A stretch of 64,000 nucleotides of DNA from Buttiauxella noackiae ATCC 51607 (lineage in GTDB: Bacteria; Pseudomonadota; Gammaproteobacteria; Enterobacterales; Enterobacteriaceae): the NCBI RefSeq assembly GCF_001654865.1, contig NZ_LXEO01000017.1:248001-312000 (forward strand), read 5' to 3'. A program made the position numbers and the translations under genes. The notes beneath the pieces were generated by a model. It was not told the DNA's origin. It searched no databases and saw only the letters and a program-made list of their open reading frames with translations. This document shows positions 1 to 12,145 of this stretch, one piece after another (the first letter of the stretch is position 1; each line of letters opens with the position of its first letter).

Positions 1-221
1 CCACCGGTAATGGCGGCAGAAAGTGGCGTACGGAAATAGTCGGCAATTTGCGCCAGTTCTTTAGGGCTGGAGATGGAAATCAGCCACATCACCAGAAAAA
101 AAGCCATCATCGCGGTCATAAAGTCAGCGTAGGCAATTTTCCACGAACCGTGCGCGCCGCCGCCGTGGCCTTTATGCTTACGGCGTTTTACGACAATAAT
201 CGGGCGCGCGTTGTGCTTCAT
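1..221 (-). CDS. motB: Flagellar motor stator protein MotB (N-terminal part; runs off window start)
   Basis: MotB pairs with MotA to form the proton-conducting stator, with its C-terminal domain anchored to peptidoglycan. Only the first ~73 codons are present, starting at ATG 221. They show the basic cytoplasmic N-terminus ([13 protein letters not shown]) and the single membrane helix with the proton-carrying aspartate in [12 protein letters not shown]. The start overlaps the motA stop as ATGA, so the two are translationally coupled. The OmpA-like C-terminal domain lies outside the window. Identification rests on near-identity to the E. coli N-terminus and on the gene order. Confidence 0.97.
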   Translation of the reverse strand, partial: MKHNARPIIVVKRRKHKGHGGGAHGSWKIAYADFMTAMMAFFLVMWLISISSPKELAQIADYFRTPLSAAITG

Positions 222-1111
222 ACTTCTTCTTCCGTGGCGCGCGATTGCGCGTTCGGAGAACGAACAGCACGAACATGTTCTTCCAGCTCAACAAACGATG
301 GACGCTCACTGGAGTAAAGAGTTTTACGGCCAAATTCGACAGCAATCGGCGGTGCGTAACCATTCAGACTTGAGAGCAAGGTGACTTTTACACACTGCAT
401 CATTTTGGTCGTTTCAGCGCTTTTTTGGCGCAAAACGGTCGCCAGCGGTGAGATAAAACCGTAGGCCAGCAAAATCCCAAGGAAGGTTCCAACCATGGCG
501 TGGGCAATTAACGCCCCCAATTCACCGGCGGGACGATCGGCTGAGGCCAGTGCGTGCACCACGCCCATCACGGCGGCAACAATACCGAAAGCCGGAAGTG
601 AATCCCCCATGATGGCAAGGCTATTTGCCGGTATTTCAGCCTCGCTTTCATGAGTTTCAATTTCCTCATCCATCAGCGCTTCAATTTCAAATGAGTTCAT
701 ATTCCCGCTGATAATCAGACGCAGGTAATCAATAATAAATTCCAGCATCAGAGTGTCGGCAAGAATACGCGGGTAACTGGCGAAGATTTCGCTTTCTTTT
801 GGGTTTTCGATATCACGTTCCAGCGAAAACATCCCTTGTTGGCGCGATTTCGCCATCAAGCGATAAAGCAAGGCCATGAGATCCATATACATGCTTTTGG
901 TGTATTTCGAGCGGCGAAAAAGTAATGGCAATGCTTTTACCGTTGCTTTAATAGCCTTACCGTTATTCCCAACGATAAATGCCCCCACTCCCGCCCCACC
1001 AATGATGATAAATTCAGCTGGTTGATAGAGTGCGCCAAGATGACCACCGGTCATCATATAGCCGCCGAATACTGTCGCGATAACGACCAGATAGCCTATT
1101 ACAATCAGCAC
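218..1111 (-). CDS. motA: Flagellar motor stator protein MotA
   Basis: MotA is the four-helix inner-membrane stator subunit that couples proton flow to rotor FliG. The 297-residue product matches E. coli MotA (295 aa) throughout, including the long cytoplasmic loop with FRRSKYTK and FSLERDIE and the proline-containing [12 protein letters not shown] segment. The start is GTG at 1111, behind AAGGA, as in E. coli. It lies downstream of the flhDC terminator and overlaps motB by 4 nt. I could not find a clear sigma-28 promoter in the 127-bp gap to flhC. Confidence 0.98.
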   Translation of the reverse strand: MLIVIGYLVVIATVFGGYMMTGGHLGALYQPAEFIIIGGAGVGAFIVGNNGKAIKATVKALPLLFRRSKYTKSMYMDLMALLYRLMAKSRQQGMFSLERDIENPKESEIFASYPRILADTLMLEFIIDYLRLIISGNMNSFEIEALMDEEIETHESEAEIPANSLAIMGDSLPAFGIVAAVMGVVHALASADRPAGELGALIAHAMVGTFLGILLAYGFISPLATVLRQKSAETTKMMQCVKVTLLSSLNGYAPPIAVEFGRKTLYSSERPSFVELEEHVRAVRSPNAQSRATEEEV

Positions 1112-1182
1112 GAGTACATCCTTCTGCTGTTAAATGTGACGAGGAATCACAAATCAGAGGGGTTTATGGCTCAGTGCAAGGC

Positions 1183-1215
1183 AAAAAAAAGCAGCGATAA
1201 TTGCTTATCGCTGCT
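1183..1215 (-). terminator. Rho-independent terminator of the flhDC operon
   Basis: On the minus strand an 11-bp perfect stem (AGCAGCGATAA / TTATCGCTGCT) with a 4-nt loop is followed directly by an eight-T run. It sits 24 bp after the flhC stop and before motA, so it separates flhDC from motAB transcription. Confidence 0.9.
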
Positions 1216-1238
1216 GGAGTGTTTACCACACCGAACTG

Positions 1239-1817
1239 TTAAACGGCCTGTTTGACCTGTTCATCCAGCAGTTGTGGAATAATATCGGCAGTATTCGTAG
1301 AAAGTTTACGTCTTTTTACCGCTCTCGACGGCGGCTGGCATAAACTGCAAGCAAAGCTACCTGCAGGCTGATGTGCGTGAGTAATAAAGTTACCACCACA
1401 GCAATTACAGCGGCTCAATTCAAGCATGTTACTTTCAACAAAACGCACCAGCGTCCATGCGCGAGTCAGCGCCAGCAGCGGCCCGCCTTCTTGTGCTGGG
1501 CACTGTTCCAGGTACAAGCGGTAAGCCTTTATAACGGCATCAACACCGGTACATAATCCGGTGCGCAATAAGAACTGCCAGGCGTTACAAAACATAGAAG
1601 CATGGATATTCTGCTCCCACGTCATAAACCAGTCGGTAGAAAATGGCAGCATTCCTTTCGGTGGTGGGCTGCCACGGAGCTCTTTATATAGTTTGATCAG
1701 TCGGCCACGACTTAATTGCGTTTCACTTTCCAGCATCTGCAATCTTGCGCCGAGGGTGATTAACTCCATCGCCAGTTGTATATCACGCGCTTCCTGAACA
1801 ATACTTTTTTCGCTCAT
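1239..1817 (-). CDS. flhC: Flagellar master regulator subunit FlhC
   Basis: FlhC forms the FlhD4C2 complex, which activates class 2 flagellar promoters with sigma-70. The 192-residue product has the same length as E. coli FlhC and is nearly identical in its N-terminal half. The zinc-binding cysteines are visible as CNCCGGNF and CSLC near residues 137-160, followed by the basic tail KRRKLS. It starts at ATG 1817, 4 nt after the flhD stop, and is the second gene of the operon. Confidence 0.98.
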   Translation of the reverse strand: MSEKSIVQEARDIQLAMELITLGARLQMLESETQLSRGRLIKLYKELRGSPPPKGMLPFSTDWFMTWEQNIHASMFCNAWQFLLRTGLCTGVDAVIKAYRLYLEQCPAQEGGPLLALTRAWTLVRFVESNMLELSRCNCCGGNFITHAHQPAGSFACSLCQPPSRAVKRRKLSTNTADIIPQLLDEQVKQAV

Positions 1818-1821
1818 TTTG

Positions 1822-2172
1822 TTACGCCCTTTTTTTGCGAGGAGCCTCGTCTATTGCGGACACCTCATTTAATAAGCGGGTGGATAACAAAATGCCAGTA
1901 TGAATTTGCTGTAAATCATCCACACGAGAGTCTTGTGTCAGGCGGGTAATGGTTTGGTTATCGTTAAAGCGGAATTGGCAAATTAGCTGGTTAGTTTCCG
2001 CCAATTTCACCATTTGTGGCAATGTTAATTCACTCAGGGAATTGGCCATATCCTCGGTCACTCCCAAACGAAACATTGCTGAGGCTTTATCGCTACTAAT
2101 AAGGCGCTGCGCAAGCAACAAATACGATAAATTAATATCGTAGATATGTTTCAACAACTCGGATGTATGCAT
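1822..2172 (-). CDS. flhD: Flagellar master regulator subunit FlhD
   Basis: FlhD is the partner of FlhC in the flagellar master activator. I chose ATG 2172 (116 aa, [12 protein letters not shown]) because an AGGA Shine-Dalgarno lies 8 nt upstream. The in-frame ATG at 2181 (119 aa) overlaps that Shine-Dalgarno and has none of its own. The sequence follows E. coli FlhD to the C-terminal RKKRA. Transcription starts from a long regulated leader upstream (see the CRP and RcsAB sites). Confidence 0.97.
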   Translation of the reverse strand: MHTSELLKHIYDINLSYLLLAQRLISSDKASAMFRLGVTEDMANSLSELTLPQMVKLAETNQLICQFRFNDNQTITRLTQDSRVDDLQQIHTGILLSTRLLNEVSAIDEAPRKKRA

Positions 2173-2377
2173 TTTGTTCATCCTGAAAAACTAACTTTTA
2201 TACATGCGGTAAGACCGCACCCCGTGAGTCGCCGAGAAATCCCGGTTAAAATTAAAACAACCAAAAAAGGCAAATTCAATTGACTGATAACACGTACTGA
2301 ATCCACCGACACGAAAATGCGGTGGAGACTTCCTTGTATGTACGTTCTTATCCGAGCTTAAATTTCTAACATTTAAT

Positions 2378-2391
2378 TAAGATTTTTCCTA
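2378..2391 (-). promoter_or_regulatory. RcsAB box of the flhDC promoter
   Basis: On the minus strand TAGGAAAAATCTTA, essentially the E. coli flhDC RcsAB box. It lies just downstream of the inferred transcription start (about +5 to +18), so Rcs phosphorelay repression of motility is probably conserved. This fits a genome that carries a large exopolysaccharide locus. Confidence 0.8.
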
Positions 2392-2459
2392 ATTCCGGGC
2401 AAACTCTACTCGTAGGCCTTTAGACATACAATGCGGATGCCTGCGAATTTTAAGTTATA

Positions 2460-2475
2460 TGTGACACAGATCACA
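2460..2475. promoter_or_regulatory. CRP-cAMP site of the flhDC promoter
   Basis: TGTGACACAGATCACA is a perfect TGTGA-N6-TCACA site. Its centre (2467.5) is about 71 bp upstream of the transcription start deduced from the -10 hexamer at 2403-2408. This matches the classical activating CRP site of E. coli flhDC. Confidence 0.88.
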
Positions 2476-2978
2476 TATATTTACTTTATGAGTCACCTTA
2501 AAACATCAGCAAGACTTTTCATTTGTTCATTAAACAATCAAACTCGAAATAACCGTTACGTTAATCTGGTAAAACCTTTTCGTTTGCCTAACAATCTGAT
2601 GACTTACCATCAATAACGCATCTTCAGGCTTGGTTAGCCATGTGATTTATATCGCATTTTTTATCAAGTAATTTAATACTCTGTTTTTATGCTTATTTTT
2701 AGCACATAACGCCTTGAAGTTTTCTATTTAGTGTAAGAATGCCTATTAATTCTTACACCAGAATGACAAGCGCGGTATCAGCATAAATTAATACGAAAGT
2801 TTGATGGAAAAATGTGCTACCCAGGCATTCAGCCTGATTCACAACTCATTTACATTAGAGTTATTAATCATTTTTCATGAGCAGACTCACAATTTTCATG
2901 GGTACTATCCTTGCGTACAAATGTGACTTGTAGTACGAAAAATGTAAGTGATTTGCTACTAATAAGTGGGAGGTTGTC

Positions 2979-3401
2979 ATGAGTTACCAACATATCCTGG
3001 TTGCTGTTGCCATCAGTCCAGAAAGCCAGACTCTGGTTGAAAAGGCGGTTTCAATCGCCCGGCCAGTAAATGGGAAAATTTCACTGATTACACTCGCATC
3101 CGACCCCGAACTTTATAATCAATTTGCCGCACCAATGATGGAGAACCTACGGGAATTAATGCTTGAAGAGACTCAGATTTTTATTGACGAGATAGTTCGG
3201 AAGGCAAATTACCCTATTACAGAAACGGTTATTGCTACCGGCGAATTAAGTGAGCACATTCTGGCAATATGTAATAAGGGTTCTGTGGATTTAGTGATTT
3301 GTGGCAACCACAATCAATCTTTTTTCAGCAAGATAATTTGCTCTGCGAAAGCAGTGGTCGCCTCCAGTCAGGTTGATGTTTTGCTCGTTCCGCTGAGATA
3401 A
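2979..3401 (+). CDS. uspC: Universal stress protein UspC
   Basis: Small cytoplasmic Usp-fold protein linked to stress resistance and motility. The 140-residue product aligns end to end with E. coli UspC (142 aa), for example SIARPVNGKISLITLASDPE, GELSEHIL and DLVICGNHNQSFFS, ending in VDVLLVPLR. It starts at ATG 2979 behind GGAGG. It lies between flhDC and otsA as in E. coli. Confidence 0.95.
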   Translation: MSYQHILVAVAISPESQTLVEKAVSIARPVNGKISLITLASDPELYNQFAAPMMENLRELMLEETQIFIDEIVRKANYPITETVIATGELSEHILAICNKGSVDLVICGNHNQSFFSKIICSAKAVVASSQVDVLLVPLR

Positions 3402-3582
3402 GCACTATTTAAGTTAAATTTGGCTTTTATCATCAGAAATAAGAGGGACATTTATCTTAAATTGATGTCACTCAAAGCTTACTTCAAAACATAAATTCAA
3501 AAGCCAAGTCGGTTTTGACCAGGTTCAGGATTTAAATTGCCCAGCTTTAACATGGAACGGCAATTTTATGATCTGGCGAGTG

Positions 3583-3606
3583 GTGCCAGGGGTATTCCCC
3601 TGACAC
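3583..3606. repeat. Inverted repeat between uspC and otsA
   Basis: GTG-C-CAGGGG-TATT-CCCCTG-A-CAC forms a strong hairpin in the 289-bp gap between convergent uspC and otsA. No T-run follows on either strand, so it is not a standard terminator. It may stabilise an mRNA 3' end. Confidence 0.5.
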
Positions 3607-3690
3607 GTTCACGGTTACCCGGTGTGCAATGAAGTAAATCGACTATGCGAAGGGAAAAAACACCGCCTGGCCGTATGCAATGGCATAGAG

Positions 3691-5914
<2,224 letters not shown>

Positions 5915-5999
5915 TTAGTCTTACTACCGTAACGGTAGATTATGATTAGCCATGTAAGTATAGACAGGGTGACGGGTGTCGCAATTTTCCAGGATAAAT

Positions 6000-6023
6000 C
6001 GCCAGGCCGCATATGACCTGGCG
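6000..6023 (-). terminator. Hairpin after the SdaC-like transporter gene
   Basis: CGCCAGG / CCTGGCG with a 10-nt loop lies 17 bp after the transporter stop codon, followed on the minus strand by ATTTAT. It is a weak-to-moderate terminator that would insulate otsBA. Confidence 0.55.
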
Positions 6024-6040
6024 TTTCGGTGTGGCAGGTG

Positions 6041-7306
6041 TCAGAAGAAGCTTGCGATAAGTCCTGAAATCGCCACAAGCCCCATAACCGTAACGAAGAT
6101 ATTGCTCACTTTGCCACGGAATTTCGCCAGCGCAGGCATTTTGTGGATGGCGTACATCGGCATGATAAACAGGATCATCGCGATGATTGGGCCGCCCAGC
6201 GATTCGATCATGCCCAGGATGCTTGGATTAAGTGTTGCCACCAGCCACAGGCTGAACAGGAAGAACAGAGCGATAGCTTTATTCAGCTTACGGTCATCAA
6301 AACGCTTGCCGTTGTGGCGGGCAATTTTTTTCACCAGTCCGTGCAGACCTTCACGTGCTCCCAGGTAGTGACCGAAGAAGGAGCTGGAAATTGCCAGAAT
6401 TGCTACCAGTGGGCCAAAGATGGAGATCAGTGGGTTATCAAATTTGTTAGCAAGGAAGCTCAACATTGAAATATTTTGCTGTTTTGCTGCCATCAAATCT
6501 GCCGGAGTCACACTCAGTACGCAGCTGAAGACAAACAACATAACAAACGCCAGCAGAATGGTGGATGTTTTGCGCAGCGTCTGGCTCGCTTTTTCATCTG
6601 CCTGGTTGCCATATTCACGGCGCTGAGACAACGCAAATGAGGAGATAGCTGGAGAGTGGTTAAAAGCAAAGACCAACACCGGAATAGTCAGCCACATCGT
6701 CGTCGTGAAATCTATCGCCGTGGGCACTTGGGAAAGAGCTGATGTATTCCAGTGCGGAATCAAATATAAGGAGAGGAACAGTAAAATACCGACTAACGGG
6801 TAAACCATCAGCTCGGTAATTTTCAGCATCACACGCTCACTGGTGAGCATAACCGCCATCAGCGCGGCGATCAGTACAATCGACAAAATCACACGCGGTG
6901 GTGAAGCCATTCCCAGTTGGTTGACCATTAGCGAATCAATAGTATTGGTGATGCCTACGCCGTAGATAAGCAGAATCGGGTAGATTGCGAAGAAGTACAG
7001 CAGTGTGATTAAGATGCCCGCTTTTGCACCGAAATGCTCTTCCACAACTTCGGTGATATCGCTGCCAGGGTTACGTGATGATAAGACAAATCGAGCAAGC
7101 CCGCGGTGAGCAAGCCAGGTCATTGGCCCAACGATAACTGCAAGCGCCACTAACGGCCAGAATCCGCCCATCCCTGCGTTGATCGGCAGAAATAACACCC
7201 CTGCCCCGACCGCCGTACCAAAAAGACTTAGAACCCAGGTAGTATCAAACTTACGATTCCCAGGAACATGCACTTTACTACTGGTGTAATTAACATCACT
7301 GCTCAT
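6041..7306 (-). CDS. HAAAP-family amino-acid/proton symporter (SdaC/TdcC-like)
   Basis: The 421-residue inner-membrane protein has about 11 hydrophobic helices and belongs to the hydroxy/aromatic amino-acid permease family, most like the serine/threonine carriers SdaC and TdcC. Family signatures are [19 protein letters not shown] at residues 23-41, [29 protein letters not shown] near 215 and [14 protein letters not shown] near 315. Substrate specificity cannot be read from sequence; serine or threonine is likely. The start is ATG 7306 behind AAGGAGA. In E. coli araH and otsB are neighbours, so this is an inserted gene, followed by its own hairpin. Confidence 0.88.
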   Translation of the reverse strand: MSSDVNYTSSKVHVPGNRKFDTTWVLSLFGTAVGAGVLFLPINAGMGGFWPLVALAVIVGPMTWLAHRGLARFVLSSRNPGSDITEVVEEHFGAKAGILITLLYFFAIYPILLIYGVGITNTIDSLMVNQLGMASPPRVILSIVLIAALMAVMLTSERVMLKITELMVYPLVGILLFLSLYLIPHWNTSALSQVPTAIDFTTTMWLTIPVLVFAFNHSPAISSFALSQRREYGNQADEKASQTLRKTSTILLAFVMLFVFSCVLSVTPADLMAAKQQNISMLSFLANKFDNPLISIFGPLVAILAISSSFFGHYLGAREGLHGLVKKIARHNGKRFDDRKLNKAIALFFLFSLWLVATLNPSILGMIESLGGPIIAMILFIMPMYAIHKMPALAKFRGKVSNIFVTVMGLVAISGLIASFF

Positions 7307-7594
7307 TGGCTCATCTCCTTGAGGCCGAATTCAGGCTGCCAACTCTACTTTGGCAGCGTGACTGTTACAGTGATTCATATCTTGGTTTGAATTAGTTTAT
7401 GGATGGAAATACTAACAATCTAATCAATATCACATTTAAACACTGGATATCTTTTGTGCGTAAAAATTAAACAATGTTGATGGCAAAAAAATGGTGGATG
7501 TCGCTTTCACGAATCCACCCCCAAAAAGAGTTCACACCCTTTACCGTTATAATATGTTCCCACTACTCGGAATCAGCACAGCAGAATCCAGCCG

Positions 7595-8581
7595 TTAAAT
7601 GGTGCGTTTTGCTTTCTGTTTGTAGCGGTCGAAGATGACGGCCGCAAGCAGAATCAAGCCGCGCACCACATATTGCGAGAAAGGTGAAATATTCAGCAGA
7701 TTCATGGCGTTTTCCACAGTGCCAAGAATCAAAATCCCGGCAATCACGTAAGAAATTTTACCTATCCCGCCTTTGAGTGATACTCCGCCCAACACGCAGG
7801 CTGAAATCACAATCAACTCATAACCAATAGACGTCATTGGCTGGCCACTGGTCATACGCGAAGCAAGGATGATCCCCGCTGCTGCCGACACTAATCCTGA
7901 GAGAATAAAGATGATGATTTTAGTGCGCACCACAGGTACACCCGCCAGACGCGCCGCTTCTTCATTGCCACCAATCGCCAACGTGTTACGGCCAAAGGTC
8001 GTTTTATTGAGCAGGAAACCAAAAACAATCAGGCAAGCCACTGTCAGCCAGATCGGTGCAGGCAGCCCTAACCAGTTGGCATAACCCAGTGCAAAGAAGC
8101 GTTCATCCTCGATGCCCACCGCTTTGCCATCAGAAATAATGTAAGCGAGACCGCGCACAATCTGCATGGTGGCAAGCGTCGTGATCAGTGCGTTGATTTT
8201 TAGTTTTGCGATAACAAAACCGTTCACCAGACCGCATAGCACACCCAGCAATAGCCCTGCCGCCACACCAATCCACAGGCTTTCGGTCATGTTGATGACT
8301 ACCGCAGTGGTGACCCCGGCACAGGCAATCACCGACGCAACGGACAAATCGAAATCACCCGACGCAAGGCAGAACAACATTCCACAAGCCACCATTCCCG
8401 ACATTGAGATGGCAAGCCCTAATCCCTTCATATTCACGAAAGAAGAGAAATTCGGTACAAAAATAGCGCAGGCAATAAATAGAACGGCGAACACCACCAG
8501 CATGCCGTAGTTATCCCAGATACGCCCAAGACTGAGGGACGACTTCTTATTGCTGTCACCTGATGTAGTTAATGCAGACAT
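7595..8581 (-). CDS. araH: L-arabinose ABC transporter permease AraH
   Basis: Integral membrane subunit of the high-affinity arabinose importer AraFGH. The 328-residue product is almost colinear with E. coli AraH, including LAISMSGMVACGMLFCLASG and NTLAIGGNEEAARLAGV. I chose ATG 8581 because AAGGAGA lies 5-6 nt upstream; an in-frame ATG at 8599 overlaps the araG stop and would add six residues. It is the last gene of araFGH. Confidence 0.96.
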   Translation of the reverse strand: MSALTTSGDSNKKSSLSLGRIWDNYGMLVVFAVLFIACAIFVPNFSSFVNMKGLGLAISMSGMVACGMLFCLASGDFDLSVASVIACAGVTTAVVINMTESLWIGVAAGLLLGVLCGLVNGFVIAKLKINALITTLATMQIVRGLAYIISDGKAVGIEDERFFALGYANWLGLPAPIWLTVACLIVFGFLLNKTTFGRNTLAIGGNEEAARLAGVPVVRTKIIIFILSGLVSAAAGIILASRMTSGQPMTSIGYELIVISACVLGGVSLKGGIGKISYVIAGILILGTVENAMNLLNISPFSQYVVRGLILLAAVIFDRYKQKAKRTI

Positions 8582-8595
8582 TTTTATCTCCTTGC

Positions 8596-10110
8596 TCATG
8601 CGGCAGACGCACTGGTTTTTGGCATTGCCAGACTTAATGCTTGTTGCTCATTGGTTTCGCCATGCAGCAATTCACCGGCTATTTCCCCTTCGCGCATCAC
8701 GATAATGCGGTCCGCAAGGCCCAGCACTTCGGGCAGATCGCTTGATGCAAACAGCACCGCTACTCCTTGTGCAGCAAGAGCATAAATCACGTTATAGATT
8801 TCGTGTTTCGCCCCTACATCAATGCCGCGCGTTGGCTCATCGAGCAAAATCACTTTCATCTCCTCCGACAGCCAGCGCCCTAAAATCGCTTTTTGCTGGT
8901 TGCCACCGGAAAGATTCATGATCAGCTGTTCAGCTGACGGGGTTTTAATGTTCAGCGAACGGATATGCGAGGCGGCATTGTCTGTTTCCCAGCGGTTGTT
9001 TATCAGACAACCGGCGCTAATATGCTTACGCCGCGCACTGATGTTGATATTGTCACGCACCGAATGCACCGGAATAATGCCGTCAGCTTTGCGGTCTTCC
9101 GGGCAGAGCATCATGCCGGCACGAATCGCGTCGGCGGGCTTATTGATATTGATAACTACGCCATCAATGAACACTTTGCCGTCGGTAATGCGCGTACCAC
9201 CAAACATGCCTTTCATCAGTTCACTGCGACCAGCACCGACCAGACCAAACAGACCGACAATTTCACCACTGCGCACCGAAAGTGAAATAGGTGCCCGTAC
9301 CCCAGGGGCTTTTACGCCATCAAGGCGTAAACGCTCAGCCCCATGCTCACGAGGTTTCCAGCCATAAACATCGCCCAGATCGCGCCCGACCATCGCCTGC
9401 ACCAGCGAGTCATGACTGACCTGCTTCATATCATCAAAAGTGCGCACGTAGCGCCCATCTTTAAACACAGTGATGGCATCACTGAGAGCAAAGATTTCCT
9501 CCATACGATGCGAGACATAAAGGATCACGCGGCCTTCTGCGCGTAACTCACGGATGACGCGAAACAGGTTGTCGATCTCACGACGAGAGAGAGAACTGGT
9601 CGGCTCATCAAAGGCGATCACTTTCGCATTTCGCGCCAGTGCCTTAGCAATCTCCACCATCTGCCATTGGCCGATGGATAAATATTTGAGCGGCGTGCTT
9701 GGGTCAATATCCAGCCCAAGATGCTCAAGTTGTAATTTTGCTTCGTAATTCAGTAAGGAGCGGTTCACGAACCCCGCTTTATGAGGCAGCTGTCCGAGGT
9801 AAATATTCTCTGCTACCGACATTTCCGGCACCAGATGAAGCTCCTGATAAATAATCGCGACTCCGGCATTAAGCGCCGCGGGAGTGTCGGCAAAAGCCAC
9901 TTCTTCACCGCGCAGGGCAATACAGCCCTGGGTTGGAGCATAATTGCCACTCAAAATTTTCAGGAGCGTTGATTTACCTGCGCCATTCTCCCCCATTAGT
10001 GCGTGAACTTGCCCGGCATAACAGTCGAAACTGATGTCCTGTAAGGCTTTCACGCCGGGGAAAGTTTTGCCTATACCACGAAAAGAGAGATACGGTGTCT
10101 CATGTTGCAT
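8596..10110 (-). CDS. araG: L-arabinose ABC transporter ATP-binding protein AraG
   Basis: Energises arabinose import; two fused ATPase domains. Domain 1 has GENGAGKST near residue 43 and [11 protein letters not shown]. Domain 2 has the degenerate Walker [10 protein letters not shown] typical of this family, then LSGGNQQKA and [14 protein letters not shown] place the start at ATG 10110 ([12 protein letters not shown]), which gives 504 aa as in E. coli. The in-frame extension upstream runs into the REP elements between araF and araG and is unlikely to be coding. Confidence 0.96.
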   Translation of the reverse strand: MQHETPYLSFRGIGKTFPGVKALQDISFDCYAGQVHALMGENGAGKSTLLKILSGNYAPTQGCIALRGEEVAFADTPAALNAGVAIIYQELHLVPEMSVAENIYLGQLPHKAGFVNRSLLNYEAKLQLEHLGLDIDPSTPLKYLSIGQWQMVEIAKALARNAKVIAFDEPTSSLSRREIDNLFRVIRELRAEGRVILYVSHRMEEIFALSDAITVFKDGRYVRTFDDMKQVSHDSLVQAMVGRDLGDVYGWKPREHGAERLRLDGVKAPGVRAPISLSVRSGEIVGLFGLVGAGRSELMKGMFGGTRITDGKVFIDGVVININKPADAIRAGMMLCPEDRKADGIIPVHSVRDNINISARRKHISAGCLINNRWETDNAASHIRSLNIKTPSAEQLIMNLSGGNQQKAILGRWLSEEMKVILLDEPTRGIDVGAKHEIYNVIYALAAQGVAVLFASSDLPEVLGLADRIIVMREGEIAGELLHGETNEQQALSLAMPKTSASAA

Positions 10111-10121
10111 GACATACCCCA

Positions 10122-10213
10122 ATGTCGGATGACGCTTGCGCTTATCCAACCTACAGTTTGTGTTTACGTTGGTGAGATTTGGGTAGGGTGGATAAGCGCG
10201 AACGCCATCCACC
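10122..10213. repeat. REP/BIME-like pair between araF and araG
   Basis: Two REP-type palindromic units in opposite orientation: 10123-10155 (GTCGGATGACGCTTGCGC, TTATCCAACCTAC) and 10191-10213 (GTAGGGTGGATAAGCGCG). They fill the 110-bp gap inside the araFGH operon. In E. coli such elements protect the upstream mRNA, here araF, which must be made in excess. Confidence 0.8.
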
Positions 10214-10220
10214 ACAAACG

Positions 10221-11210
10221 TTACTTACCGCCGAGACCTTTTTTAGCCAGCTCTTCTTTAAAGTTGTCGCGAGTGATCAGCACCACGTCGGTAACTTCAG
10301 TGAACTTCGGTGGTTCTGCACCTTTAGTGACCCAGTTGTAGAGCATTTCGCTACTTTTATAGCCGTGAACATCCGGGCTTGGGAGCAAAGACCCGTAGAA
10401 ACCAGTGGCCTGAGCTTTCGACAGTTCACTTACGGCATCCACACCATTAATCCCTACACCAATAACATCCGGTGCTTTAAAGCCCTGCCCTTCGGTTGCG
10501 CGCACGCCACCCAGCACGGTGTTGTCGTTCATGCCGACAATCAGCCAATGTTTCACTTCAGGGTGTTGAACCAACATGGAGTTGGCGGCATCGAAAGCCC
10601 CTGGGATGTCGTTAGATTTGGTCGGTACTTTGTAGATTTGTTTTTCCGGGAAACCAGCCGCTTTCAAAGCTTCCATTGAACCAGAAGTACGGCGGCGGGC
10701 AGTATCGAGCTCGTCAGACGTAATCGCCATAACCGCAGACTCTTTCACGTCCCAACCGCGTTTTTGCATCTCTTTGTAAAGCTCTTGCCCCTGGCGTTCA
10801 CCGATTTTAGTCGCCGCCATCATCACTAATGGCACGGTCTCCATTGGCTTGCCTTTCGCGTTGACGAACTGGTCATCAACGGCAATCACTTTCATGTCGT
10901 AGCTTTTGGCTTTCGCCACAATTGCCGAACCCAGCTTTGGATCCGGAGTACAGATAACAAAGCCTTTCGCACCGCTGGCGGCCAGGCTATCGATAGCATT
11001 AAGGGTTTTTTCGCCATCCGGAACGGCAATTTTAATGACTTCAAAGCCAAGATCTTTCCCGGCTTTATCAGCAAATTTCCATTCGGTCTGGAACCAGGGT
11101 TCTTCTGGCTGTTTCACCAGGAAACCCAGCTTCATTGTTTCTGCGATAGCGGATTGTGACATAATTGCAGCAATGCCAATTGCCGCTAGCGCTTTAGTAA
11201 ATTTGTGCAT
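10221..11210 (-). CDS. araF: L-arabinose-binding periplasmic protein AraF
   Basis: Periplasmic receptor of the AraFGH importer. It is 329 aa, as in E. coli. A signal peptide ([20 protein letters not shown]...AIA) precedes the mature [17 protein letters not shown]. Sugar-binding segments such as [22 protein letters not shown] and [13 protein letters not shown] match the family. The ATG 11210 start has GGAG upstream. AraC-like and CRP-like sequences lie in the upstream region. Confidence 0.97.
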   Translation of the reverse strand: MHKFTKALAAIGIAAIMSQSAIAETMKLGFLVKQPEEPWFQTEWKFADKAGKDLGFEVIKIAVPDGEKTLNAIDSLAASGAKGFVICTPDPKLGSAIVAKAKSYDMKVIAVDDQFVNAKGKPMETVPLVMMAATKIGERQGQELYKEMQKRGWDVKESAVMAITSDELDTARRRTSGSMEALKAAGFPEKQIYKVPTKSNDIPGAFDAANSMLVQHPEVKHWLIVGMNDNTVLGGVRATEGQGFKAPDVIGVGINGVDAVSELSKAQATGFYGSLLPSPDVHGYKSSEMLYNWVTKGAEPPKFTEVTDVVLITRDNFKEELAKKGLGGK

Positions 11211-11542
11211 GGTATTCTCCAGCTCGATTTTATTTTCTGTAGGGTAAGGTTTAGTTAAAACAAGCCATTAGCCGTATGAGCTTTTTGCTTCGGGGCTGGA
11301 GATAGTTGTAGCGGGAAATTAATAGTCCATAAGAGAGCGCAATCACATGGCAGAAATACAGTCATACCGTGCATGTATTCAGCAATAAAAGACATAAAAA
11401 TAGGGGTTTATGTCAGACAAATGAAATAAGGGTTAGCAGATTTATCCATAAATTCAGCGTTAAGATGGATAAGCTGATTTATCTAAATACAGATTGAAGA
11501 AGACGGGTAAGCATTGCACTCACCCGCCGGTATTCTTGATCT
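11211..11542. other. araF promoter region
   Basis: The 332-bp region between araF and the DJ-1-like gene. It contains an AraC-type site (listed separately). A second, weaker inverted TTATCCAT half-site lies at 11464-11480 on the minus strand. A half-conserved CRP site (TGTGA on the minus strand at 11344-11348) sits nearer araF. No gene is visible. Confidence 0.6.
11434..11450 (+). promoter_or_regulatory. AraC-binding site upstream of araFGH
   Basis: TAGCAGATTTATCCATA differs at two positions from the E. coli araI1 half-site TAGCATTTTTATCCATA. It lies about 224 bp upstream of the araF start, supporting arabinose/AraC control of the downstream araFGH operon. Confidence 0.72.
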
Positions 11543-12100
11543 TTACCATTGATAATAAATATGTTCCGCGTGGTCGCGTGCCGGGGTTTCATTACCTTCC
11601 AGACGGGCGGCAACAGTGAGTGCAAAATCAAAGACTTTGCCCAACCCTTTACCGCTTATCAGATTGCCATCTTCGACTACGTCAGCATCAACATATTCGC
11701 CGTCCGTAACTTGCTGCCATAAATCTCCGGAACAGACGTAACGACGACCTTTAAGCAATCCGTTCCCCCCCAGGATGCGCGCAGCTGCAGAGCAAATCGG
11801 GCAGATTAACTTGCCCAGATCGTCATGACGGCGCACAAAGGCAATTACGCTGGCACTTTGGGCCAGAAAGACGCTGCCTTCCGGGCCGCCGGGGAGTACC
11901 ACGGCATCAAAGGTGTCATCAAAACATTCGCTCAGCGTGGCATCTGCCACCATCGGGATATCGTGATAACTCACAACCGCGCGTGTATCGACGCAAGAAA
12001 GGGTACGCACGTTAATTTTTAAACGACGTAGAATATCAATGGTAACTATGGCTTCCCCTTCTTCAAAACCCGGGGCCAGCAAAACTGCAACGGTTTTCAT
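11543..12100 (-). CDS. DJ-1/PfpI family protein (YajL-like)
   Basis: A 185-residue flavodoxin-like protein of the DJ-1/PfpI superfamily. The nucleophile-elbow cysteine is Cys103 in LICPICSAAARIL, and the partner glutamates are in PGFEEGEA at residues 11-17. Relatives act as chaperones, glyoxalases or deglycases, and the activity here is unknown. I chose ATG 12100 because GGAG lies 6 nt upstream; two further in-frame starts exist upstream. It is the last gene of the DUF2264-symporter-GH88 operon, 45 bp after GH88, which suggests a role in handling reactive keto-aldehyde sugar acids. That role is inference. Confidence 0.85.
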   Translation of the reverse strand: MKTVAVLLAPGFEEGEAIVTIDILRRLKINVRTLSCVDTRAVVSYHDIPMVADATLSECFDDTFDAVVLPGGPEGSVFLAQSASVIAFVRRHDDLGKLICPICSAAARILGGNGLLKGRRYVCSGDLWQQVTDGEYVDADVVEDGNLISGKGLGKVFDFALTVAARLEGNETPARDHAEHIYYQW

Positions 12101-12145
12101 CAGACTCTCCATGTAGCCCCCCGCGATATCGCGAGGGCGCAAAAC

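Larger units (their letters stand above)
2173..2978. other. Long regulatory region between flhD and uspC
   Basis: About 800 bp without a convincing gene. The part next to flhD holds the flhDC promoter. On the minus strand a TAGAGT -10 hexamer at 2403-2408 would start transcription near 2396, giving a ~220-nt leader as in E. coli. The CRP and RcsAB sites listed separately fall at the expected distances. The remaining AT-rich part towards 2978 presumably holds the uspC promoter. The IS1 seen upstream of flhDC in some E. coli K-12 strains is absent. Confidence 0.75.

Noticed and set aside
1112-1238. Sigma-28 promoter for motA
   Set aside because: I looked for TAAAGTTT-N11-GCCGATAA in the flhC-motA gap. 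Only a GCGATAA inside the terminator stem is seen, without a properly spaced -35.
8822-9367. 181-codon plus-strand ORF opposite araG
   Set aside because: Antisense shadow of the highly conserved araG coding sequence.
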